Shown in pieces: positions 1 through 7,051 of a stretch of 19,841 nt of DNA. The translations under genes and the position numbers were made by a program. The stretch's first letter is position 1. Every line of letters begins with the position of its first letter. This DNA comes from an uncultured Roseiflexaceae bacterium (lineage in GTDB: Bacteria > Chloroflexota > Chloroflexia > Chloroflexales > Roseiflexaceae): the NCBI GenBank assembly GCA_937974195.1, contig CALJIC010000317.1, positions 1-19,841 of the forward strand. The letters are read 5' to 3'. Under the pieces are notes generated by a model. That model did not search any database. It was given only the letters and a program-made list of their open reading frames with translations, and was not told where the DNA came from.

Positions 1-278
1 ATGCGGTGCAGCGTGCGCGGGATGCCCGCCCGGTTATCTTCCCCGAACATGCCGATCCGGCCGATGACGTAGTTGATATCGTCCTGCGTCACCTCCTGGT
101 CGCTCAGGAAGCGCTCGTGCTCTCGGTAGCGCGCCTCGGGCAGCCGCCCCAGATCCATGATGACTTCGAGCAGATCCTCCTTGTTCTCGGGTCCGTGTTC
201 GAGTGACTGCTGGATGTGCGGCGGCAGCGTCTCTAGGAGCAGGTCGATGTTACTCGTGATATCGGGTTGCTCTGGCAT
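1..278 (-). CDS. R3H-domain AAA ATPase (Ycf45/SpoIIIAA-like), N-terminal part only
   Basis: The first 92 codons of a minus-strand gene that runs off the left edge. The visible residues start MPEQPDITSNIDLLLETLPP, then show LLEVIMDLGRLPEARY (about 38-53) and GEDNRAGIPRTLHR (about 78-91). This series matches, by recognition, the N-terminus of cyanobacterial/plastid Ycf45 and of Chloroflexi R3H-domain nucleic-acid-binding ATPases. In that family a SpoIIIAA-like P-loop ATPase follows, and the R3H single-strand nucleic-acid-binding domain lies near the C-terminus; both would lie outside this window. The ATG at 278 is preceded by GTGAGG about 5 bases upstream. The start lies inside the end of the GNAT-like gene (29-base overlap in another frame), so the two are probably translationally coupled. 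The cellular role of the family is poorly defined. Confidence 0.85.
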   Translation of the reverse strand, partial: MPEQPDITSNIDLLLETLPPHIQQSLEHGPENKEDLLEVIMDLGRLPEARYREHERFLSDQEVTQDDINYVIGRIGMFGEDNRAGIPRTLHR

Positions 279-1269
279 ATGGCCTCACGTCCTCGCGCAT
301 GGAGGAGATGGTCGGAATCGGGGTGTGCGGCTCCGGGCGCGGCTCGAGCGCCGGCACCAGCATGGACCGCCGGACCGCGACCGTGGTCTGTTTGTAGAGC
401 AGCGCCTGCTCGCCGATCGGCTGGAAGCCGAGGTCGCCAGCGGGCAGCATCAGTTCCTGCTGGTACTCGCGCAGCAAGAGGTAGACCGGCAGCGAATCTG
501 AGATATGGCCGAGCCCGAAGCGCAGGATGTCGGTCGTCGCATCGCGCGCCTCGGGGCGCACCAGCAGCCTGAGGATGTGCCCCGCCGGCCCGCTGGTGAG
601 GTGCAGGTAGGCGGTGAGATCGTCGTGCGGGCCGAGCACCCAGGCGCGGCGCGCCGGGCGGCTCCAGCCGCGCGCCAGCGGGAGCATCCAGTCGCGCGGG
701 GCGCGCGCCTCGGCGTGCTGGACGCTCTTGGGCGTCACGGCGCCGTAGAGCTTGTGGATGGCCCAGACATCGCGCCGGCTCTGGGGGCGCATGGGCGCGA
801 TCGACGTGCCCTGGTCCCAGTCGGGGCCGTCCAGCCGCATCACCGTCTGGTAGCCGAACGAGCTGAAGCCGAGCTGGCGGAAGACCTCGCGCAGCTCCTC
901 GTGGCGCTCGGAGAGCGCGCCGTAGAGGCGCTGGACCCGGTGCTGGCCGGCGTGGACGCAGAGCACCTCGAGCAGGCGAAACCAGGCGTCCGGGTCAGTC
1001 GGGCTCGTGGCGTTCCCGTAGGCCAGCAGCTGGACGATGTCGAGCTCTGGGCGCCCATAGCGGCCGACCGCCTGGACCACCGCCTGCATGCCGCGCTCGC
1101 GGAACACGAACGTCGCGCCGTCGCGCCCGGCGCCCTCGATCGTGCAGCGCATGGCGAACCAGAAGGGCCGGTGGGGCAGCGCCAGCATGGTCTCGTTGTA
1201 GAGCGTGACCGAGCTGCGCGGTTTGCGGCGGAGTGTCCAGAGATCGGCGAATGTGACCGGTCGTATCAT
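250..1269 (-). CDS. GNAT-like protein, function unknown
   Basis: A 339-residue protein starting MIRPVTFADLWTLRRKP. It contains what look like two acetyltransferase-type (GNAT) folds: an N-terminal half ending in EVFRQLGFSSFGYQTVMRL, which resembles the last strands of a GNAT domain, and a second half (about 165-315) with AYLHLTSGPAGHILRLLVRP and a closing LGFQPIGEQALLYKQT. No clear acetyl-CoA loop (Q/RxxGxG/A) is visible, so catalysis is uncertain. The C-terminal 25 residues look disordered. No good Shine-Dalgarno precedes the ATG at 1269, but the frame and start context are typical. It follows pdxT after 72 bases and overlaps the next gene by 29, so it probably belongs to the pdxS-pdxT-GNAT-R3H transcription unit. 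The pairing with the Ycf45-like ATPase is, by recollection, seen in other Chloroflexi. Confidence 0.8.
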   Translation of the reverse strand: MIRPVTFADLWTLRRKPRSSVTLYNETMLALPHRPFWFAMRCTIEGAGRDGATFVFRERGMQAVVQAVGRYGRPELDIVQLLAYGNATSPTDPDAWFRLLEVLCVHAGQHRVQRLYGALSERHEELREVFRQLGFSSFGYQTVMRLDGPDWDQGTSIAPMRPQSRRDVWAIHKLYGAVTPKSVQHAEARAPRDWMLPLARGWSRPARRAWVLGPHDDLTAYLHLTSGPAGHILRLLVRPEARDATTDILRFGLGHISDSLPVYLLLREYQQELMLPAGDLGFQPIGEQALLYKQTTVAVRRSMLVPALEPRPEPHTPIPTISSMREDVRPYARATRYHE

Positions 1270-1277
1270 ACGTTCGG

Positions 1278-1333
1278 TGCTGAGAGCTGAGCGCCGCGGG
1301 CGGGTGCGCGAGTTCCTCGCCCGGGCCTCAGCA
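1278..1333. terminator. intergenic hairpin between pdxT and the GNAT-like gene
   Basis: TGCTGAG (1278-1284) pairs with CTCAGCA (1327-1333), and inside it CGGGCG (1297-1302) pairs with CGCCCG (1318-1323). There is no T-tract on either side. It could weaken read-through after pdxT or only be an intercistronic RNA structure. Confidence 0.35.
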
Positions 1334-1341
1334 CGCAGCGT

Positions 1342-1911
1342 TCATAGCTCGAGAAAGTAGCGGTGCATCCTGTCGTCCGGCGTGAGCTCGGGGTGGAAGG
1401 CGGTCGCGAGCATGCGGCCCTGCTGCGCGGCCACCACCCGGCCGTCGTCGAGCGCGGCGAGCACCTCCACGCCGCTGCCGGGCGACTCGAGGATCGGCGC
1501 GCGGATGAAGACGGCGCGCATCGGCTCTTCGCCGAGCTGCGGGATGGACAGGTCGGCCTCGAAGCTCTCGAGCTGGCTGCCGAAGGCGTTGCGGCGGGCG
1601 GCGATGTCCATGAGCGCGAGCGACGGCTGGTCCTCGCGGCCGTCGACGATCGTCTTCGCCATCAGGATCGCCCCGGCGCAGGTGCCCCACAGGGGCATTC
1701 CCTGGCGCACCCGGCTGCGGATCGGCTCGAGCAGGTTGTAGAGCGCGAGCAGCTTGCCGATCGTCGTGCTCTCCCCCCCTGGGATGATCAGACGATCGAC
1801 CTGCTCGAGATGTTTCGGCAGACGGACCTGTACGGTCGGGGCGCCGATGCGCCGCAGCACCTCCTCGTGCTCCCGAAAGTCGCCCTGGAGGGCAAGTATT
1901 CCTATCGTCAT
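1342..1911 (-). CDS. pdxT: PLP synthase glutaminase subunit PdxT
   Basis: A 189-residue class I glutamine amidotransferase that releases ammonia from glutamine and passes it to PdxS in the DXP-independent pathway to pyridoxal 5'-phosphate, in the cytoplasm. The start MTIGILALQGDFREHE is diagnostic of the family. GGEST lies at 45-49, the nucleophile elbow WGTCAG gives Cys78, and the C-terminal HPEL gives His173 and Glu175. These agree with the Cys/His/Glu triad of Bacillus subtilis PdxT (known positions 79, 170, 172). Length is normal. The ATG at 1911 has only a weak GAGAG upstream. It lies 96 bases downstream of pdxS on the same strand, separated by a long inverted repeat (1921-2011). Confidence 0.97.
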   Translation of the reverse strand: MTIGILALQGDFREHEEVLRRIGAPTVQVRLPKHLEQVDRLIIPGGESTTIGKLLALYNLLEPIRSRVRQGMPLWGTCAGAILMAKTIVDGREDQPSLALMDIAARRNAFGSQLESFEADLSIPQLGEEPMRAVFIRAPILESPGSGVEVLAALDDGRVVAAQQGRMLATAFHPELTPDDRMHRYFLEL

Positions 1912-1920
1912 ACTCTCTCA

Positions 1921-2011
1921 GTAGCTAGTAGCCGGTAGCCAGGGGCCGGTGCGGCGCGGTCTCCGCGGGCGCAGCGGCGTCTGAGGCGCTGGCTACCGGC
2001 TACGCTGCTAC
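1921..2011. repeat. long inverted repeat between pdxS and pdxT
   Basis: TAGCCGGTAGCCAG (1929-1942) is the exact reverse complement of 1989-2002. Similarity extends outward so that 1921-1942 matches 1989-2011 with only small differences. The loop is 46 bases. The right arm runs over the pdxS stop codon (2008-2010) and the left arm ends just upstream of the pdxT start. The pdxS-pdxT mRNA should form a strong stem here. It may be an intercistronic stabiliser or attenuator, or a copy of a dispersed palindromic repeat. A single window cannot decide. Confidence 0.7.
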
Positions 2012-2889
2012 CAGCCTCGCCCGGCCATGAGCTGCTCGCGCGGGATGTCGGAGATGTTGATCCCCACCATCGCCTCGCCGAGCCCTTTGCTGACCTCCGC
2101 GATGATCTGCGGGTCGTTGTAGTGCGTGGTGGCCTCGACGATCGCCCGCGCGCGCCGGCGCGGGTCGCCCGACTTGAAGATGCCGGAGCCGACGAACACG
2201 CCGTCCACGCCGAGCTGCATCATCAGCGCCGCGTCGGCCGGGGTGGCGATGCCGCCGGCCGCGAAGTTCACCACCGGGAGGCGCCCGGTCTCGGCGACCT
2301 GCCGGACCAGCTCGTAGGGCGCCTGGATGGACTTGGCGTAGGCGAACAGCTCGTCCTCGTCCATCGACTGCAGGCGGCGGATCTCGCTGTAGACCGCGCG
2401 GGCGTGGCGCACCGCCTCGACGACGTTGCCGGTGCCGGCCTCGCCCTTGGTGCGCAGCATGGCCGCGCCCTCGGCCACGCGCCGCAGCCCCTCGCCGAGG
2501 TTGCGGCAGCCGCAGACGAACGGCACCTTGAACTTATGCTTGTTGATATGGTGCTCCTCGTCGGCCGGCGTCAGCACCTCGCTCTCGTCGATGTAGTCGA
2601 TGCCGAGCGCCTCGAGCACCTGCGCCTCGACGAAGTGGCCGATGCGCGCCTTCGCCATCACTGGGATGGTTACAGCCTGCTTGATCTGCAGGATCAGCTC
2701 CGGGTCGCTCATGCGCGCCACACCGCCCTGGCTGCGGATATCGGCGGGGACTCGCTCGAGGGCCATCACAGCAACCGCACCGGCTTCCTCGGCGATCTGC
2801 GCCTGCTCCGGGGTCACGACGTCCATAATGACCCCGCCCTTGAGCATCTGCGCCAGGCCTGCCTTGGTCGTCCAGGTTGACTTCTCCAT
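2008..2889 (-). CDS. pdxS: PLP synthase subunit PdxS
   Basis: A 293-residue TIM-barrel enzyme that makes pyridoxal 5'-phosphate from ribose 5-phosphate, glyceraldehyde 3-phosphate and ammonia supplied by PdxT; the family forms a dodecamer decorated with PdxT. The two active-site lysines are visible: Lys80 in MAKARIGH and Lys148 in LRTKGEAGTGN, matching Lys81 and Lys149 of B. subtilis. Asp23 in GGVIMDVV and the phosphate-binding GVFVGSGIFKS are present. The frame stays open 60 codons further upstream, but the ATG at 2889 begins the conserved sequence and has AAGGAG about 8 bases before it, so that start is chosen. It heads the minus-strand unit with pdxT. Confidence 0.97.
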   Translation of the reverse strand: MEKSTWTTKAGLAQMLKGGVIMDVVTPEQAQIAEEAGAVAVMALERVPADIRSQGGVARMSDPELILQIKQAVTIPVMAKARIGHFVEAQVLEALGIDYIDESEVLTPADEEHHINKHKFKVPFVCGCRNLGEGLRRVAEGAAMLRTKGEAGTGNVVEAVRHARAVYSEIRRLQSMDEDELFAYAKSIQAPYELVRQVAETGRLPVVNFAAGGIATPADAALMMQLGVDGVFVGSGIFKSGDPRRRARAIVEATTHYNDPQIIAEVSKGLGEAMVGINISDIPREQLMAGRGW

Positions 2890-3104
2890 TGGACGGACTC
2901 CTTGGTGTGTACCGCAATCTGTGTGACAGGGCGTGTGTGGCGGGGTGGCGGCGACGCGCCTCACACCTTCCCTTCTCCCGCCGCGCCTGTGGAACATCGG
3001 GCAGCGTGGAGGGCGTGCCGCCCCCGCACCTGCGGGCGGAGAGCCTGCGCGGCGGACCCGCCAGGGCAATCACCTAAGCCCTGTCATGGGACAATTTTGG
3101 CTGT

Positions 3105-3140
3105 ATTGTACCATAAGCCCCACAGAGGCGGGAGGGTCAA
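3105..3140 (-). promoter_or_regulatory. candidate promoter for pdxS
   Basis: On the minus strand TTGACC (3140-3135) is followed by the overlapping -10-like boxes TATGGT (3115-3110, 19-base spacer) and TACAAT (3110-3105, 24-base spacer). The spacing is longer than ideal. This is the only AT-rich spot upstream of pdxS and would give a leader of about 215 bases. Confidence 0.35.
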
Positions 3141-3168
3141 TGCGCGGCCCGCAAGCCGGGACAAAGGC

Positions 3169-3226
3169 GCAGGCCGCGGGGCGCAGCCCGGCGCCGATGC
3201 ACCGGTGCACGCGACCTGCGGCCTGC
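3169..3226. terminator. hairpin downstream of superoxide dismutase
   Basis: GCAGGCCGC (3169-3177) pairs with GCGGCCTGC (3218-3226). The loop contains the perfect 12-base palindrome TGCACCGGTGCA (3198-3209). It lies 27-84 bases past the sod stop. There is no T-tract, so termination is inferred from position. Confidence 0.4.
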
Positions 3227-3252
3227 AGGGGTGTCAAGCGTTCGCTTGGGGC

Positions 3253-3858
3253 CTAGCGCCCGAAGCGCTCGGCCACCGCGTTCCAGTTGATGGTGTTCCA
3301 CCAGGCTTCCAGGTAGTCCGCCCGGCGGTTCTGATACTTGAGATAGTAGGCGTGCTCCCACACGTCCACGCCGAGCAGCGGGATGTGGCCCTGCATCAGC
3401 GGGCTATCCTGGTTAGCGGTGCTGTAGGCGTGCAGGTTGCCGTCCTTGTCCATCACCAGCCAGGACCAGCCGCTGCCGAAGCGCTTGAGGCCGTTATCCT
3501 TGATCTTGGCCTTGAACTCGTTGAAGCTGCCGAAGGCCTTGTTGATCGCCTGCGCGAGGGCGCCGCTCGGCTCGCCGCCGCCGCCGGGGCCCATGATGCT
3601 CCAGAACAGCGTGTGGTTGTGGTGGCCGCCGCCGTTGTTGATCACCGCCTGGCGGATGCTCTCCGGCACGTCGTTGATGTTGGTCAGCAGCTCCTCGATC
3701 GTCGCGTTCTGCAGGTTGGGGTGGCCCTCGAGCGCCGCGTTCAGGTTCGTGACGTAGGTAGCGTGGTGCTTACCGTGGTGGATCTGCATCGTCTGGGCGT
3801 CGATGTGCGGCTCGAGCGCGGCAGCGTCGTACGGCAGGGGCGGAAGGGTAAAAGCCAT
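3253..3858 (-). CDS. sodA: superoxide dismutase, Fe/Mn family, Mn-type
   Basis: A 201-residue enzyme that converts superoxide to oxygen and hydrogen peroxide. No signal peptide, so cytoplasmic. All four metal ligands are visible: His27 (MQIHHGKHH), His82 (GHHNHTLFW), Asp165 and His169 (DVWEHAYYLKYQNRR). The GGG before His79-80 together with Gln150 in STANQDSP is the arrangement usual in Mn enzymes rather than the Fe type, although cambialistic use cannot be excluded. The ATG at 3858 has AAGGAGG 6 bases upstream. It begins 34 bases after the SufR-like regulator stops on the same strand, so the two are probably cotranscribed from the promoter at 4727-4756, and the sensor probably controls this gene. 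Confidence 0.97.
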   Translation of the reverse strand: MAFTLPPLPYDAAALEPHIDAQTMQIHHGKHHATYVTNLNAALEGHPNLQNATIEELLTNINDVPESIRQAVINNGGGHHNHTLFWSIMGPGGGGEPSGALAQAINKAFGSFNEFKAKIKDNGLKRFGSGWSWLVMDKDGNLHAYSTANQDSPLMQGHIPLLGVDVWEHAYYLKYQNRRADYLEAWWNTINWNAVAERFGR

Positions 3859-3892
3859 TGGGTGCCTCCTTGCTTACTTAGCTTCCTCTCTA

Positions 3893-4558
3893 TCATTGAG
3901 ATGAGTGCTCGGTCTGCTCCGGCTGCGGCGCGCTGATCCGGTAGCGGCAGCAGCCGCCGCCTTCGGCGATCGTCTCCTCGCGGACGATCTCGGTGCCGAG
4001 TAGCTCCTCGTACAACCGCAGCTCGTGGGCGCAGGCCTGCGGGTAGTCGCGAGCGGCGCAGTCCACCGGGCAGTTGTGCTCGACGAGGGCGTACTCGCCG
4101 CCCGGCAGCTCGTGACACTCGCACATGTAGCCCTGCTCGGTGAGCAGCTCGGCGAGCTCGGCGACCTGCTCGGCGTGGCTCTTGCCGGCGAGGCGCTCGG
4201 CGTACTGCTCGCGGAGCTGCTCGCGGCGCGCTGCGAACAGCCGGTCCACGGCCTCATCGCCGCCCTCGGCCGCCACGAACGCCAGCGCGTCCAGCGCCAG
4301 CCGGTCGTAGCGCTTGGGGAACAGCGACTCGGCGGCGGGGGTCAGCGCGTAGAGGTGGCTCGGGCGGCCGATCCCGCGCCGCACGCCCGCGGTGCTCACC
4401 AGGCCGTCCCGCTCGAGCAGCGCGAGGTGCTGGCGCACGCCGACAGCGCCGATGCCGAGCGCGTCGCTCAGCTCAGCGGCGGTCATCTGCCCGCGACGGC
4501 GCAGCAGGTGCAGGATCTGCTGGCGCGTCTGGCCCTGCTCGCGATGCTCCAGCCCCAT
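3893..4558 (-). CDS. SufR-like winged-helix regulator with cysteine-rich C-terminus
   Basis: A 221-residue DNA-binding protein. Residues 9-75 form a winged helix: QILHLLRRRGQMTAAELSDA, then GIGAVGVRQHLALLERDGLV and the wing RRGIGRPSHLYALT. The C-terminal third has Cys146, 148, 163, 167, 176, 203 and 204. The spacing Cys163-x12-Cys176-x27-Cys204, with HNCPVDCAARDYPQACAHEL between, resembles Fe-S-binding SufR-type regulators (COG2345), so a redox- or iron-sensing cluster is likely; this is inference from the pattern. The frame is open far upstream, but the ATG at 4558 begins the conserved part and has GGGAGGGG just before it. It lies 34 bases upstream of sodA. It probably represses or activates its own operon through the inverted repeat at 4742-4772. 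Confidence 0.88.
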   Translation of the reverse strand: MGLEHREQGQTRQQILHLLRRRGQMTAAELSDALGIGAVGVRQHLALLERDGLVSTAGVRRGIGRPSHLYALTPAAESLFPKRYDRLALDALAFVAAEGGDEAVDRLFAARREQLREQYAERLAGKSHAEQVAELAELLTEQGYMCECHELPGGEYALVEHNCPVDCAARDYPQACAHELRLYEELLGTEIVREETIAEGGGCCRYRISAPQPEQTEHSSQ

Positions 4559-4658
4559 GGCCCCTCCCGAGGGTGCGAGCGGCGTTGCCCCCCGGCACAC
4601 CCGTGTGACAAGCGGCTTCGGTGGTGCGAGAGATAACCTGCCCCCACGAGCCTTGCCC

Positions 4659-4707
4659 CCGCCGCAGCGCGGCGGAGGCGTGTGATCTGTGGCGGGATCG
4701 CCCCGCC
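4659..4707 (-). promoter_or_regulatory. two hairpins in the regulator mRNA leader
   Basis: CCGCCGC/GCGGCGG (4659-4665 with 4669-4675, 3-base loop) and GGCGGG/CCCGCC (4691-4696 with 4702-4707, 5-base loop). Both lie in the roughly 160-base transcribed leader between the promoter and the ATG at 4558. Neither has a T-tract, and the function is unknown. Confidence 0.5.
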
Positions 4708-4726
4708 GAACTTCCACGCTGTTGGG

Positions 4727-4756
4727 AGTATAGCACCGGCGTTTCGAGTTTGTCAA
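4727..4756 (-). promoter_or_regulatory. sigma70-type promoter of the regulator-sodA operon
   Basis: On the minus strand a perfect TTGACA (4756-4751), an 18-base spacer and TATACT (4732-4727). It is the most AT-rich spot of the region. Transcription would start near 4720, giving a leader of about 160 bases. Confidence 0.8.
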
Positions 4757-4772
4757 GAAAAAACTTTCGAAA
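4742..4772. promoter_or_regulatory. inverted repeat over the -35 box, candidate operator
   Basis: TTTCGAGTTT (4742-4751) and AAACTTTCGAAA (4761-4772) form an inverted repeat with a 2-base difference, centred on the -35 hexamer of the regulator-sodA promoter. The position suits a repressor site. Autoregulation by the SufR-like protein is inferred. Confidence 0.5.
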
Positions 4773-5031
4773 TGTGGCTTCTTGAGAGGACTTACGCGGT
4801 GGTCCGTCTTGCACCCGGTCGCATTCTCACAGGCGCTCCGCCCTGCACCACCCGCGCCAGGGCCTGCGGTCCTGGACCCGCAAGAGAACGAGTCCCGTAC
4901 CAGTCTGCCCGTTGTGATGCCCATCTACACCGATGCCCGGCCCCAGGCACAGACTGATGCGCTGCAATGCCCAGTGAGGCGGTCCCTCTCGTCCTGAAGC
5001 ACGCTCTGACCGCACCGCGTACCTCCTGTTC

Positions 5032-5060
5032 TTGACAGCCGGTACGGCTACCGCTAGACT
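5032..5060 (+). promoter_or_regulatory. sigma70-type promoter of the SDR-aminotransferase unit
   Basis: Perfect TTGACA (5032-5037), an ideal 17-base spacer and TAGACT (5055-5060). The start point would lie near 5067, about 40 bases before the GTG start at 5107. This rules out start codons further upstream in the same open frame. Confidence 0.8.
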
Positions 5061-5106
5061 TGCGCACTGGCGCTGTGTGGAGTGCTGCAGAGCGGGAGGG
5101 AGTGGG

Positions 5107-5877
5107 GTGGACCTGCGCGACAACGTGATTGTGATTACCGGCGCGTCGAGTGGCTTCGGCGAGCTGATCGCCCGCCGCTGCGCGCAGGCCGGCGCACGCG
5201 TGGTGCTGGCCGCGCGCTCGCGTGAATCGCTCGAGCGGCTCGCGGACGAGCTCGGGCGCGAGCGGGCGCTGGCGGTGCCCACCGACGTCGCCGATCCCGA
5301 GGCGGTGCAGCAGCTGGCGGCGGCCACCCTCGACCGCTTCGGGCGTGCGGATGTGCTGGTGAACAACGCCGGCTTCGGCGTGTTCGGCCGCATCGCCGAG
5401 GCTAGCCCGGCCGACCTGCAGGCGATGATGGACGTCAATGTGTTCGGCGCGCTGCGCTGCACGCAGGCGTTTCTGCCGCACATGCTCGCCCGGCGCCGCG
5501 GGCAGATCGTCATGATGGCGTCGCTGTCCGGGCTGATCGCGACGGCGAACATGGGCTTCTACAGCGCGACCAAGCACGCCCTGGTGGCGATCGCGCGCTC
5601 GCTGATGCTCGAGCTGCACGGCACCGGGGTGCGCTGCGCGCTGGTCTGCCCCGGCGTCGCGGCGACGGGGTTCCAGCGCTACTCCGGGTTCGACCAGTAC
5701 CCGCGCATCACGCGCTGGACGAACTGCACTCCCGAGCAGGTGGCGGACGCGACGCTGCGGGCGATCGCCCGGCGCACGCATGGTGAGGTGGTGGTCCCGT
5801 GGTACGGGCGGCTGCTGGACATCATTTCAACCCCGCTGCCGGGCGTGACGCGCCTGGTGATGCGGCTGGTGGGCTAG
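5107..5877 (+). CDS. short-chain dehydrogenase/reductase
   Basis: A 256-residue NAD(P)-dependent oxidoreductase of the classical SDR family. The Rossmann motif TGASSGFG is at 11-18, NNAG at 86-89, the catalytic Asn at 111 (DVNVFG), Ser139 and the YSATK motif with Tyr152 and Lys156. Arg37-Arg39 after the second strand (AARSRE) suggest a preference for NADP(H). The substrate cannot be told; closest by recognition are the broad DltE/YqjQ-like SDRs. The C-terminus (about 230-256) is hydrophobic and may touch the membrane. The GTG at 5107 is chosen because the promoter lies at 5032-5060 and a GGGAGG precedes it. The aminotransferase follows after 10 bases, so the two form an operon. Confidence 0.93.
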   Translation: MDLRDNVIVITGASSGFGELIARRCAQAGARVVLAARSRESLERLADELGRERALAVPTDVADPEAVQQLAAATLDRFGRADVLVNNAGFGVFGRIAEASPADLQAMMDVNVFGALRCTQAFLPHMLARRRGQIVMMASLSGLIATANMGFYSATKHALVAIARSLMLELHGTGVRCALVCPGVAATGFQRYSGFDQYPRITRWTNCTPEQVADATLRAIARRTHGEVVVPWYGRLLDIISTPLPGVTRLVMRLVG

Positions 5878-5887
5878 GGGGTTCTCT

Positions 5888-7051
5888 ATGACACGGGAGC
5901 GGATCGCGCGCAGGATGGAGCAGGTGCCGGCATCCGGCATCCGGCGCTTCTTCGATATCGCCGCGCAGATGAAGAACGTGATCTCGCTCGGCATCGGCGA
6001 GCCGGACTTCGTCACGCCCGAGCACATCCGCGCCGCCGGCGTGCGCTCGCTCGACGAGGGGCGGACCGCGTACACCTCCAACTCGGGCCTGATCGAGCTG
6101 CGCGTGGCGCTCGCCGAGCACCTGCAGCGGCTCTACGGCGTGAGCTACGACCCGGAGACCGAGCTGCTGATCACCGTCGGCGTGAGCGAGGCGCTGCAGA
6201 ACGCGATGATCGCGACGATCAACCCCGGCGACGAGGTGATCATCCCCGAGCCGTGCTTCGTCGCCTACCCGGCGTGCGTCGTGTTCGCCGGCGGCACGCC
6301 GGTGTACGTGACCACGCGGGTCGAGGAGAGCTTCCAGGTGACGGCCGAGGCGATCGAGGCGGCGATCACGCCGCGCACGCGCGCCATCCTGATCGGCTAC
6401 CCGAACAACCCGACGGGCGCGGTGATGCCGCGCGAGCGGCTGCAGCAGATCGCCGAGCTCGCCGAGCGCCACGACCTGCTGGTGTTCTCGGACGAGATCT
6501 ACGACCGGCTGGTCTACGGCGTCACGCACACCTGCTTCGCGTCGCTGCCAGGCATGCGCGAGCGGACGCTCCTGATGGGCGGCTTCTCCAAGGCGTACGC
6601 GATGACCGGCTGGCGCCTGGGGTGGCTGGCGGCGCCGGCGGATATTCTCGCGGCGGTGCGCAAGGTTCACCAGTACGCGATCATGTCCGCGCCGACGGTG
6701 GCGCAGTACGCCGGGCTGGAGGCGCTGGCGAGCGGCGAGGAGGATGTGCGGGCGATGGTCGCCGAGTACGACCGGCGGCGGCGGGCGATCGTCGCGGGGC
6801 TCAACGACATTGGCCTGCCGACCTTCGAGCCGCAGGGGGCGTTCTACGCCTTCCCGCGCGTGGACCACCTGGGCCTGACGAGCGAGGAGTTCTGCGAGCG
6901 GCTGCTGCGCGAGCGCGAGGTGGCGGTGATCCCCGGCGACGTCTTCGGGCCGGGCGGGCGCGGCTTCGTGCGCGCCTGCTACGCGGCGTCGATGGATAAG
7001 ATCGAGGCGGCGCTCGACCGGATCGATGCGTTCGTGCGGTCGCTGGCGTAG
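5888..7051 (+). CDS. PLP-dependent aminotransferase, class I/II
   Basis: A 387-residue fold-type I aminotransferase. Visible are the substrate-contact segment SLGIGEPDFVTP (33-44), NNPTG (173-177), Asp202 and Tyr205 in SDEIYDRLVY, the Schiff-base Lys235 in GGFSKAYAMTGWRLGW, and the carboxylate-binding Arg362 in FVRACYA. It belongs to the aspartate aminotransferase subgroup close to PatA/AspB-type enzymes. The amino donor (aspartate, alanine, LL-DAP or aromatic) cannot be settled from sequence alone. The ATG at 5888 has AGGGGG about 8 bases upstream, overlapping the end of the SDR gene. Its cofactor PLP is the product of pdxS/pdxT in the same window, but nothing indicates a direct link. Confidence 0.95.
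   Translation: MTRERIARRMEQVPASGIRRFFDIAAQMKNVISLGIGEPDFVTPEHIRAAGVRSLDEGRTAYTSNSGLIELRVALAEHLQRLYGVSYDPETELLITVGVSEALQNAMIATINPGDEVIIPEPCFVAYPACVVFAGGTPVYVTTRVEESFQVTAEAIEAAITPRTRAILIGYPNNPTGAVMPRERLQQIAELAERHDLLVFSDEIYDRLVYGVTHTCFASLPGMRERTLLMGGFSKAYAMTGWRLGWLAAPADILAAVRKVHQYAIMSAPTVAQYAGLEALASGEEDVRAMVAEYDRRRRAIVAGLNDIGLPTFEPQGAFYAFPRVDHLGLTSEEFCERLLREREVAVIPGDVFGPGGRGFVRACYAASMDKIEAALDRIDAFVRSLA

Larger units (their letters stand above)
2890..3252. other. intergenic region between superoxide dismutase and pdxS
   Basis: 363 bases with no convincing gene. It holds the pdxS Shine-Dalgarno, a GC hairpin (3018-3039, 8 pairs with a 2-base bulge), the AT-richer candidate pdxS promoter (3105-3140) and, nearer the superoxide dismutase stop, a hairpin with an internal palindrome (3169-3226). 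Frames open on the plus strand have no ribosome-binding site and no recognisable protein. Confidence 0.6.
4559..5106. other. divergent control region between the regulator-sodA operon and the SDR gene
   Basis: 548 bases without a convincing gene. It contains the regulator leader with two GC hairpins (4659-4675: 7 pairs, 3-base loop; 4691-4707: 6 pairs, 5-base loop), the minus-strand promoter (4727-4756) and its overlapping inverted repeat, and the plus-strand promoter (5032-5060). Between about 4780 and 5030 I see no clear feature beyond short imperfect hairpins, such as CCAGG near 4857 with CCTGG near 4871. Confidence 0.6.

Noticed and set aside
2890..3069. A longer N-terminus for PdxS (60 extra residues).
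   Set aside because: The extension is not PdxS-like. The ATG at 2889 has a consensus Shine-Dalgarno and begins the conserved sequence.
4559..4924. A longer N-terminus for the SufR-like regulator.
   Set aside because: The extension would cross the strong TTGACA/TATACT promoter and two GC hairpins, and the conserved winged helix begins right after the ATG at 4558.
4780..5030. Possible structured RNA or tRNA in the divergent gap.
   Set aside because: No cloverleaf, no GTTCRANNC T-loop motif and no CCA end could be assembled; only short imperfect stems.
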